A stretch of 37,262 nt of DNA, from contig JANYJF010000034.1 in the NCBI GenBank assembly GCA_025361885.1, forward strand, positions 1 to 37,262, given 5' to 3'. Below, in pieces: positions 26,388 to 33,643 of this stretch. Origin of the DNA: Coriobacteriia bacterium (GTDB taxonomy: Bacteria > Actinomycetota > Coriobacteriia > Anaerosomatales > PALSA-660). Made by a program: the position numbers and the translations under genes. The notes beneath the pieces were generated by a model. That model worked only from the letters and a program-made list of their open reading frames with translations, made no database searches and was not told where the DNA came from. Position 1 is the first letter of the stretch. Each line of letters begins with the position of its first letter.

Positions 26388-26762
26388 ATGCACAGCAGGT
26401 ACACACGATGGCTCGTGCTCGCCATACTCGGCGGGTTCGGAGCTGTCGGCGCCGTGATCGCCGTGGTCGCGCTGGCCAGCTCCATCGGTCCGATCGCCGG
26501 GAGTCCGGGCTCGGTGCCGATCGGCTGGATCGTCCCGCTGGGGTCGCTGTTCGTGATCGTCGGGGTCACGTGGCTCCTGCTCTCGCAGGCCCCCGTCGAC
26601 GGGGGCGAGAACGCCGCTCCCTACGGCTCCATCGCCTGCCCGAGTTGCGGACGTCAGGTCATGGTCGATTGGCGCCTGTGTCCGTACTGCGGCGCGATGA
26701 TGCCCGAGGCGTCGCCTGCGATCCCGACCGCCTCCGATAAGGCGAGAGTCGTCAACGGCTGA
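26388..26762 (+). CDS. Zinc-ribbon membrane protein, function unknown
   Basis: A 124-residue protein with two membrane helices (WLVLAILGGFGAVGAVIAVVALA split near residues 8-32, and IVPLGSLFVIVGVTWLLL). A C-terminal zinc ribbon follows: CPSCGRQ ... CPYCGAM, two CXXC knuckles 15 residues apart. I do not recognise a specific family. ATG 26388 has GGGAG 8 bases upstream; the frame opens at 26328 but that would place the sigma-54 start site inside the gene. It is the only gene directly behind the good -24/-12 promoter at 26321, so it is the most likely local target of the adjacent two-component system. Confidence 0.7.
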   Translation: MHSRYTRWLVLAILGGFGAVGAVIAVVALASSIGPIAGSPGSVPIGWIVPLGSLFVIVGVTWLLLSQAPVDGGENAAPYGSIACPSCGRQVMVDWRLCPYCGAMMPEASPAIPTASDKARVVNG

Positions 26763-26780
26763 TCCGCTGTTTCCGGGGGG

Positions 26781-26828
26781 TTGCCGGAAGACACCTGCAG
26801 CGGGTAGGATGCATACCCGTCAGGGTAT
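26781..26828 (+). promoter_or_regulatory. Promoter and CsoR/CstR-type operator of the HMA-ccdA pair
   Basis: A plausible -35 TTGCCG (26781-26786) and -10 TAGGAT (26805-26810) are 18 bases apart. Directly after them lies ATACCCGTCAGGGTAT (26813-26828), with arms ATACCC and GGGTAT, overlapping the expected start point. It has the same outer arms as the operators at 19537 and 20836 with a less symmetric centre. Confidence 0.6.
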
Positions 26829-26888
26829 CTCATCACAGACTGCTTCCGGCGCCTCAGCGACCGGAGCCTCATCAAGAAGGAGCCTGCC

Positions 26889-27113
26889 ATGGCCGAGACC
26901 GCACAGGTGTCCATAGCCACCACCGGGATGCACTGCCGCTCGTGCACCATGCTCATCGAGATGAACGTCGGCGAACTCGATGGCGTCGCCTCCGTCCAGG
27001 CGGATGCCGCGACGGGGACCACATCGGTCTCCTATGACCCCGAGGTGATCGACGTCGACACGATCGTCGGCGCCATCCGTGCCTCCGGGTATGGCGCGGA
27101 CGTCACCGCGTAG
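26889..27113 (+). CDS. Heavy-metal-associated (HMA) domain protein
   Basis: A 74-residue single HMA domain of the ferredoxin-like fold. The metal or thiol motif is TTGMHCRSC (Cys16, Cys19), followed by VGELDGVASVQADAATG and VIDVDTIVGAIRASGYGADV, as in CopZ-type chaperones. AAGGAG precedes ATG 26889. It is followed 40 bases later by ccdA. In copper systems such proteins carry Cu(I); here the local repressor lacks the copper histidine, so a thiol-transfer or other metal role should be kept open. Expression is probably controlled by the operator at 26813-26828. Confidence 0.88.
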   Translation: MAETAQVSIATTGMHCRSCTMLIEMNVGELDGVASVQADAATGTTSVSYDPEVIDVDTIVGAIRASGYGADVTA

Positions 27114-27153
27114 CCCGTCGACGTCGCGTGTGTTCGTGCGAGGGGAGATGTGA

Positions 27154-27885
27154 ATGACCAGTGTGTCCGTCGGGCTGGCTGGTGCGTTCGGCGCCGGCCT
27201 CTTGTCTTTCCTGTCGCCGTGCGTGCTGCCGTTGATCCCGGCGTACGTGTCGTTCATGACGGGCCTGAGCGTCAGCGACCTGTCCGACGGACGCCGTCGC
27301 ACCTCTCAGGTCCTCGTCCCCGCACTCCTGTTCGTCCTCGGGTTCTCACTCGTGTTCGTGGCGTTGGGCGCCTCGGCGTCCATGCTGGGGACTCTTCTTC
27401 GAACGTACCGAGACCCATTGGGCCGTGTGGCCGGCGTGGTGATCTTCGGCTTCGGTGTCATGCTCCTCGGCGTTGTGAAGGTTCCGTGGCTGTATCGTGA
27501 GGCGCGGATGGACTTGGCTGGTGCGCGCAAGTACGGCCCTGCGGCGGCACTGGTTATGGGGATGGCCTTCGCATTCGGCTGGACGCCATGTGTCGGTCCG
27601 ATCTTGGGGTCTATCCTGCTGCTCGCCGGCTCAGGAGGAGGCGCAGCCCGGGGCGCGCTCCTGCTCGCTGCGTATTCGGCGGGCCTGGGTGTACCGTTCC
27701 TGGTGGTGGCACTCGCGCTCGGGAAGCTCGGCGGGGCTTTGAGTTGGCTCAAGCGGCACTCGATTGCGATCGACCGGGTCGCGGGGATCGTGATGATGGT
27801 CCTGGGAGCTCTCGTGTTCTTTGGAAAGCTCGGCCTTATCTCGGCGTGGTTCATCCAGACGTTCCCGGCGCTTCGCCTCGGCTAG
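27154..27885 (+). CDS. ccdA: CcdA/DsbD-like thiol-disulfide transmembrane protein
   Basis: A 243-residue membrane protein with six helices that carries electrons from cytoplasmic thioredoxin to extracytoplasmic thiol proteins. The two redox cysteines are in the classical contexts FLSPCVLPLIPAYVSF (Cys23) and GWTPCVGPILG (Cys146). AGGGGAGATG precedes ATG 27154. It follows the HMA gene and both are probably transcribed from the operator-bearing promoter at 26781. No cytochrome c maturation gene (ccs/res) is adjacent, so the partner may be another extracytoplasmic thiol protein or the HMA protein. Confidence 0.92.
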   Translation: MTSVSVGLAGAFGAGLLSFLSPCVLPLIPAYVSFMTGLSVSDLSDGRRRTSQVLVPALLFVLGFSLVFVALGASASMLGTLLRTYRDPLGRVAGVVIFGFGVMLLGVVKVPWLYREARMDLAGARKYGPAAALVMGMAFAFGWTPCVGPILGSILLLAGSGGGAARGALLLAAYSAGLGVPFLVVALALGKLGGALSWLKRHSIAIDRVAGIVMMVLGALVFFGKLGLISAWFIQTFPALRLG

Positions 27886-28009
27886 TCGTGGCTCGTGGAT
27901 GACCCCGCGGTGCCGCGTGGGAACCATCGGGTTGTGGTCTTTGGCGCCACCCAGCCCTAGGATGGGAGTCGATACGACGTCCGAGGTCGGCACGGGCAGG
28001 GGAACCTGA

Positions 28010-31000
28010 GTGGATAAGAGCGAGCCTCCTCGTCGCACCAGCCTCGCCACGCGCATGCTGTGGCTCGCCTTCGTCATCATCGGGCTCGCTGTGTTCGCGA
28101 TCGGCGCCCTCAGCGTCTACGGGGTGTTCTCTCTCACGCGCACCGAGGACGTACAGCGGATGACCGGCTACCGGCGGCTGCTCCTCGATGACCTCACCTC
28201 CCGCCTCACCATCGCGGACCGGGTGACGGACGCGGCAGCAGCGGCCGAGGCCTCCAGGTCCGGCGACCCCGCTGGAATGTCCGCAGTCCTGGAGCGCACC
28301 CAGCTCGTCAACGCCGAGCACTTCGACTTGTTCCTTCTTGCCCGGCCCACAGGAGAAGTCGCCTTCGGCTATCCGTCGGGGGATGGACCGGCCACGGTCG
28401 CCGGGCGAAAGTACTTCCCGTTGGATCTGAAGCTCGGGGAGACCCGGTTCGAGTGGGAGCCGCCCGGAGCCGGGCAGACCGCCGGCCGGCTGTGGGTCGC
28501 CAGCCGCGTCCCCGGTACCGAGGGACTGACCGTACTCGGCAGGTTGCGCTCTACGTTCGTTCGGTTGCGGGTCAGCGACAACGAGTCGACGGGAACCGTG
28601 ACGTACTCGTTCATAGTCGATCGCACAAGCAGGACCGTCCCTGTGGGAGGACCGACTCCGCCACCGCACGCCGGGGGCCTCGTGTTCGAGCCGGATCGGT
28701 CAGGAGCGTCCAGCGGCCGCGCCTTCCTGTCCGACCCATCGCTCGGAACGATGAACGGGTTCTACGCGGACCTGTCGGGCGTTCCCGACCTGGGCTGGCG
28801 CCTCGTGATCGCGGAGCCGACGAGCCAGGGGTGGCGGCGAGCGCGGGACGCACTCCTTCCCGCGGCTTTCGCGGCGGTGGCTGCGGTCCTCATAGCGCTC
28901 ATGGCCGTCTACGTGTTCAGCCTGAGGCTCATCGCGCCCCTCCGCTCCTTCGAGCGGCGTGCCCGGGACGTGGCGGCAGGCGGCCATGTCCGGCCACTGG
29001 CTGTGGATCGCAACGACGAGGTCGGGCAGCTGGCCGATGCGTTCAACGAGCTCGGCGTGCGAGTGAACTCACTTCAGGAGACCGCGCGCCTTCTCGCGAC
29101 GGCGGCAGACCCTGATGACGTCCTCGACGCGATCCTTTCGGCGACGAGTCACATCCTGCACACCGGCACGGCTGCCGTGCTGCTCGCCGACGGTGAGGGA
29201 AACCGTCTCAAACTGGCCCGGGGTCGCGGACTTCGCGAACCCGATTCTCGGTACTCCGTGTCTATCGACTCGCCCGGCCCGCTGACGAGCGCGTTCATCC
29301 AGCGGCGGCTGCTGCTCGTCACGGGTGCCGAGCCGGGCGGAGCGGCCGTTCTTCGCGATCTGTTCGGGGAGGACGAGGAGCACTCGGGCGTCGTGGCCCC
29401 GCTCGTGGCGGGGGAGGTCGCGCTCGGCGTGATCGTCGTGGTCGGGCCGCGTCGCGGCTTCTCGGAGGCCCAAGTGGACACACTCTCGGCCTTCTCGGCC
29501 CAGGCAGCGGTCGCGGTCAACACCGCCCGCCTGTTCGAGCACGAGCACACGTCGCGTCGCGAGGCGGAGACGCTCCGCGAGGCGGCTGAGCTCATCGCGA
29601 GTCGGGCGGACCTGGGCGTGTCCCTCGACCAGGTGGCCGCGCTGTCGGCGAAGCTTCTCGGCATGGACGACTGCGCGCCGGTCGTGCGAGGTCGTGGCGA
29701 ACTCGGTCTTGCACCGGCCGCGAATGCCGAGGAGGAGCGAAGATGGCTCGCGGCGCTGGCGAGACTGCGGCCGGAACTGCCGTCGGAGCCTCCGTCATTC
29801 GAGCCTCTGGTGGTACCGAATACCTCCTCCGACAAGGAGATCGCCGCACTCGCGCCTCCTGGGAGCGAGTCATTGATCATGATCCCGCTCGTGCAGGGCA
29901 TGAGCACTCGCGGAGCTTTGGTGCTCTCCTCGAAGCAGCCGTCACTGCATCCGTCGAGCCGGCATATCGCGCTTGCCGGGACGATCGGCCGCGAGGTGTC
30001 GCTGGCGCTCGACAACGCCTTCCTCCTCCAGCAGGCGCGAACACGGGCGGTGAACCTTGAGACGATATTCCGGATCAGCCAAGCTGTCTCGTCCTCGCTC
30101 CAGACCAACGTTGTGCTCAACCGCGTGCTCGACGTTGTGCAAAAGGTCTTCTCGGCCGACGCCGTCGCGCTCATGGACTTCGACCCGGTTCGCCGCACTA
30201 TCACCACGTCCATGGCGCGGGGGATCGCCACGCGTGACCTGCTGCATCTCAGCGTGACACCCGGCGAGGACATCGCGGGCCGGGTGTTCGCGTCCGGTAC
30301 GCCGACCGTGTATCCCGACCTGGCCGATGGCGATTCCGAGCTCGCACGGATCGCGCTGGCTCAGGGCCTCCACTCGATGCTCGTCGTACCGCTGCGAGCG
30401 CGAGAACGATCGATCGGGCTGCTCGTCGTGTACAGCATGGCCCTCGACGCATTCAACTCCGAGGATCGGGAGTTGCTCAACTGGTTCGGGTCGCAGGCCG
30501 CTCTGGCCATCGACACCGCGAGCCTGTACGGCAAGGAGCACTACGTGGCGAGCGTGCTGCAGAAGTCGATCCTGCCGGACGTGCTTCCCCGGATCCCAGG
30601 CCTGCGCACGGCCAGCTTCTATCTGCCGGCCGGCGCAGAGGCGGAGATCGGCGGGGACTACTACGATGTGTTCCGGGCCCCCGACGGGCGAGTCGTCCTC
30701 GCGATCGGCGACGTGTGCGGCAAGGGCGTCCAGGCCGCGACGAAGACCTCGGCCATCAAGCACTCGCTCAGGGGCATGGTCGCCTGTGGAGCGGGGCCCG
30801 CGCGGGCGCTCACCGAGCTCAACCGGCTGGTGGCGGAGAGTCGCGATCCTTCCGACATCGTCACCACGTGGGTGGGCTTCTTGGACCTAGCGAGCGGTAG
30901 CCTCACGTGGGCAGACGGCGGGCATCCTCCTGCATTGCTCAGACGCGGTGGGACGCGCACGGTCGAACGCCTCGAGGTGACGGGGCCTCTGTTGGGGGCC

Positions 31001-31282
31001 ATCCCGTCCGCCGTGTACTCGGAGGAGACGGTGACACTGGCCCGGGGCGACATCATCCTGCTGTATACGGACGGCGTCACAGAGGCGCGGCGGGGCCCCC
31101 AGTTCTTCGGGGAGGGCAGGCTGCGACGAGCCTTGCGCAGGACAGCCACCGCCCAAGACGCTGTGGACGGTCTGCTCGATGCTCTGGCCGGTTTCTGCGG
31201 CGGTGCGCTGCGCGACGACGCGGCGGTGCTTGCCGCTGAGATCGTGGATGTGCCCTCGAGTGATCCGGGCGAGTTCAGATGA
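28010..31282 (+). CDS. Membrane-bound SpoIIE/RsbU-type PP2C serine phosphatase with HAMP and multiple GAF domains
   Basis: A 1090-residue sensor phosphatase. A first membrane helix (~16-43) and a second (~280-305) enclose an extracytoplasmic sensory region of ~235 residues. A HAMP linker (LRLIAPLRSFERRARDVAAGG) follows, then what look like three GAF domains at about 360-510, 522-680 and 682-840. The C-terminal PP2C domain (~845-1085) has IGGDYYDVF, AIGDVCGKGVQAA, WADGGHPPAL, LLYTDGVTEARRG and LRDDAAVL, the metal-binding motifs of SpoIIE phosphatases, which dephosphorylate anti-sigma-factor antagonists. GTG 28010 follows AGGGGAA. The STAS-HATPase protein encoded 151 bases downstream is the obvious substrate. 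Confidence 0.92.
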   Translation: MDKSEPPRRTSLATRMLWLAFVIIGLAVFAIGALSVYGVFSLTRTEDVQRMTGYRRLLLDDLTSRLTIADRVTDAAAAAEASRSGDPAGMSAVLERTQLVNAEHFDLFLLARPTGEVAFGYPSGDGPATVAGRKYFPLDLKLGETRFEWEPPGAGQTAGRLWVASRVPGTEGLTVLGRLRSTFVRLRVSDNESTGTVTYSFIVDRTSRTVPVGGPTPPPHAGGLVFEPDRSGASSGRAFLSDPSLGTMNGFYADLSGVPDLGWRLVIAEPTSQGWRRARDALLPAAFAAVAAVLIALMAVYVFSLRLIAPLRSFERRARDVAAGGHVRPLAVDRNDEVGQLADAFNELGVRVNSLQETARLLATAADPDDVLDAILSATSHILHTGTAAVLLADGEGNRLKLARGRGLREPDSRYSVSIDSPGPLTSAFIQRRLLLVTGAEPGGAAVLRDLFGEDEEHSGVVAPLVAGEVALGVIVVVGPRRGFSEAQVDTLSAFSAQAAVAVNTARLFEHEHTSRREAETLREAAELIASRADLGVSLDQVAALSAKLLGMDDCAPVVRGRGELGLAPAANAEEERRWLAALARLRPELPSEPPSFEPLVVPNTSSDKEIAALAPPGSESLIMIPLVQGMSTRGALVLSSKQPSLHPSSRHIALAGTIGREVSLALDNAFLLQQARTRAVNLETIFRISQAVSSSLQTNVVLNRVLDVVQKVFSADAVALMDFDPVRRTITTSMARGIATRDLLHLSVTPGEDIAGRVFASGTPTVYPDLADGDSELARIALAQGLHSMLVVPLRARERSIGLLVVYSMALDAFNSEDRELLNWFGSQAALAIDTASLYGKEHYVASVLQKSILPDVLPRIPGLRTASFYLPAGAEAEIGGDYYDVFRAPDGRVVLAIGDVCGKGVQAATKTSAIKHSLRGMVACGAGPARALTELNRLVAESRDPSDIVTTWVGFLDLASGSLTWADGGHPPALLRRGGTRTVERLEVTGPLLGAIPSAVYSEETVTLARGDIILLYTDGVTEARRGPQFFGEGRLRRALRRTATAQDAVDGLLDALAGFCGGALRDDAAVLAAEIVDVPSSDPGEFR

Positions 31283-31433
31283 TCTCGTCGCACAGGCCGC
31301 GTGCGCATGTGGCCGGACGTTACCAGGTGCTTGAGCGGGGTAGACTCTCCCCAACGTCGCAACGGCCTCTCCGCCTGCGGACCACGACGATGCACCGCGC
31401 GAACGACCCACGAACCCGGGAGCAGCTGAGCTC

Positions 31434-32225
31434 ATGGCGGTCCAGATCGAGAGGGAGGGCGGCTCGCCCGCTTGCGTGGTGCGCATCGAGGGCGACATCG
31501 ACCTCCGTGTCGTCCCGGAGATGCAGGACTCGATCGACGGTGTCGTGACCTCCGGGTGCGTCAACGTCGTTCTCGACCTCTCCCGTGTCGTCTACGCGGA
31601 CAGTTCAGCGCTCGGACTGCTGGTCTGGCTCGATCATCGCCTCACTCCGCTCGGCGGCAAGTTGGTCCTCGCGGGGGCCGACCACAACGTGAGCCGTGTG
31701 CTCGAGCTTTCCGGGCTCGTTGGGGTTGCGCCTTCGATCAGTGCGACCTCGACCGTTAGGCAGGCGCTCCAGGGGCTGGAGATGGCTCCTGAGCCGCCGG
31801 AACCACTGTGGACCGAGGAGCTGCGTGTTGCGGCGAGCGTCGAGGTTCTCGCGCGGACGCGCACCCGGGTGATAGACCTCCTGGCGCCGCTGCATGTGCC
31901 GGAGGCGGTCGCCTACGACATCAAGGTCGCGGTGGGCGAAGCGCTTGCCAATGCGGTCAGGCACGGATCGCCGCGAGGCGAAGCGGATGAGGTGCGCGTC
32001 GAGGTTGCGGCCTACTCCGACCGCGTCGTGGTCAGGGTCCGCGATTCCGGTGGAGGCTTCGATGGCGACTCGTCCTGCGCGGATGACGTGTACGCCTCCG
32101 GAGGACGCGGCGTGATGTTCATGCGGGCGCTCATGGACCGCGTGGAATTCTCCCCATGCGACGGGTCCGGCACAGCGGTGACACTCACCAAGCGGATCCC
32201 GACGCCCGACGGCACGGCGGCATGA
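31434..32225 (+). CDS. Fused STAS (anti-sigma antagonist) and HATPase (anti-sigma kinase) protein
   Basis: A 263-residue fusion of two partner-switching modules normally on separate chains. Residues 1-~110 form a STAS domain like RsbV/SpoIIAA, with the phosphorylatable serine Ser57 in YADSSALGLLVWL. Residues ~130-255 form a HATPase_c domain like RsbW/SpoIIAB: N box DIKVAVGEALANAVRHGS, G1 RVRDSGGGF, G2 GGRGVMFMRALMD. The kinase half could phosphorylate the STAS half in cis or in trans, and the upstream SpoIIE phosphatase would reverse it. ATG 31434 follows GGGAG at a somewhat long distance. No sigma factor gene is adjacent, so the final output is unknown. Confidence 0.9.
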   Translation: MAVQIEREGGSPACVVRIEGDIDLRVVPEMQDSIDGVVTSGCVNVVLDLSRVVYADSSALGLLVWLDHRLTPLGGKLVLAGADHNVSRVLELSGLVGVAPSISATSTVRQALQGLEMAPEPPEPLWTEELRVAASVEVLARTRTRVIDLLAPLHVPEAVAYDIKVAVGEALANAVRHGSPRGEADEVRVEVAAYSDRVVVRVRDSGGGFDGDSSCADDVYASGGRGVMFMRALMDRVEFSPCDGSGTAVTLTKRIPTPDGTAA

Positions 32226-32351
32226 TGGCAGGCTCGCACGACGCGCGGCAGCTCCCCGATGAGCGCTCGGGTATGTATCCGGACAGGAGCATGCGGTAGG
32301 ATTGGGGAGCAGTCTCGGGCCATCGGCTTTCAAGCGTTGTGAGGTTTGAAC

Positions 32352-32918
32352 ATGGATGTCATGACCGCTATCGATCAGCGCCATTCCTGCAGGTCGTTCG
32401 ACGGCGAGCCCGTGCCCCGCGAGATCATCGACCACCTGCTGCACGCCGCTTCTCAGGCGCCTTCCTCCATGAACGCGCAGCCTTGGCGGTTCCACGTCGC
32501 GACGGGCAAGACTCGTGAAGCCCTCAGCGAGGCGATGGCGATGACGACTGTGCATCTGCAGGAGTACATGGACATATTCACATCCGAAGAGCTGCAATCG
32601 TACGAGCGCTTCTACTCGGACCTCGGACAAGCGCCCGTCATCCTTTCTGTGACCGTGCCTTGTGTGCACGACGATATCGAGCGCATCAACGGGTACGTGT
32701 CGGCCGGTTGCGCTGTCGAGAACGTCCTGCTGGCGTCCGGGGAGTACGGCCTGGGGTGCTGCAGCATCACGGCTCCGGTGTGGGTGCGCGACAAGCTCTC
32801 GGAGATCCTCGAGCTCGGGGACGATTGGGAGATCGTGTCGCTCGTGCTGGTGGGCTACGCCGCGGAGAAGCCCTTGGCACCGGCGCATTCGCAGAACATC
32901 GCCGTCTTCCACGACTGA
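32352..32918 (+). CDS. Nitroreductase family protein
   Basis: A 188-residue FMN-dependent oxidoreductase of the nitroreductase fold. The FMN-binding N-terminus is seen in IDQRHSCRSFDGEPVP and LLHAASQAPSSMNAQPWRF. The second conserved part is YVSAGCAVENVLLASGEYGLGCCSI, followed by LVLVGYAAEKP. Family members reduce nitro compounds, quinones or enones, or serve in flavin and iodide chemistry; the substrate here is open. ATG 32352 with GAGG 7 bases upstream is preferred over TTG 32346. The stop overlaps the start of the HAD gene, so they are coupled. Confidence 0.9.
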   Translation: MDVMTAIDQRHSCRSFDGEPVPREIIDHLLHAASQAPSSMNAQPWRFHVATGKTREALSEAMAMTTVHLQEYMDIFTSEELQSYERFYSDLGQAPVILSVTVPCVHDDIERINGYVSAGCAVENVLLASGEYGLGCCSITAPVWVRDKLSEILELGDDWEIVSLVLVGYAAEKPLAPAHSQNIAVFHD

Positions 32919-33637
32919 TGTCCCGGGGCGGACCTCAGGCCGTATTCTTCGACGTCGGCAACACGCTCGTCTATCCGTACCCCTCCGTGTCCCATGTCTG
33001 CGAGGAGATCCTCCGCGACGCCGGGTACACACGCGACCTCGACGCCATCGAATCCCTGATGCCGCTCGTGGACCAGTACTACGAGGACCGGTATCGCGAC
33101 GATGATGCCTTCTGGACCTCGGAGGAGGAGACGTCGGGTGTTTGGGTCGGGATGTACTCTTTGCTGTGCCGCCGCCTCGGCATCGAGGACCGTGCCGAGG
33201 AACTCGCGATGGCGGTCTACGACGCTTTCGGTTCCGCGGGGCGGTGGCGCGCATGGGATGACGTCCGCCCCGCCTTCGAGCGCCTGCGTGACCGAGGCGT
33301 GCCCGTCGGTGTGATCTCCAATTGGGACCGTCGGCTCCCGGGCCTGCTCGACGGGCTGGGATTCGCCGACGTCGTACAGGTGGTCATCTCCTCGGCTGAG
33401 GTGGGGCTTCGCAAGCCCGACCCGCGCATCTTCGAGCTCGCGTGCGCGAGGCTCGGCGTGGATGCGGCGCGCTCCGTGCACGTGGGCGACCACGTGTACG
33501 CGGATGTGCTCGGCGCTCGCGCCGCGGGGCTCGCCCCGGTGCTGATAGACCGTCCCGGACTCACCCCGACCCAGACCGGGGTGCCTATGATCCGTACGCT
33601 CGACGACCTGGACCGCGTTCTGGACGAAAGGGGCTGA
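32918..33637 (+). CDS. HAD-superfamily hydrolase
   Basis: A 239-residue haloacid dehalogenase-like hydrolase. Motif I is FFDVGNTLV (nucleophile Asp12; the usual second Asp is Gly14, as in a known HAD subgroup, which may alter phosphatase activity). Motif II is VISNWD, motif III the Lys of LRKPDPRIF, and motif IV GDHVYADVLGA. A helical cap occupies about residues 20-95. ATG 32918 overlaps the nitroreductase stop by one base. The substrate cannot be predicted; small-molecule phosphate or halide release are both possible. Confidence 0.88.
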   Translation: MSRGGPQAVFFDVGNTLVYPYPSVSHVCEEILRDAGYTRDLDAIESLMPLVDQYYEDRYRDDDAFWTSEEETSGVWVGMYSLLCRRLGIEDRAEELAMAVYDAFGSAGRWRAWDDVRPAFERLRDRGVPVGVISNWDRRLPGLLDGLGFADVVQVVISSAEVGLRKPDPRIFELACARLGVDAARSVHVGDHVYADVLGARAAGLAPVLIDRPGLTPTQTGVPMIRTLDDLDRVLDERG

Positions 33638-33643
33638 TGAAGA

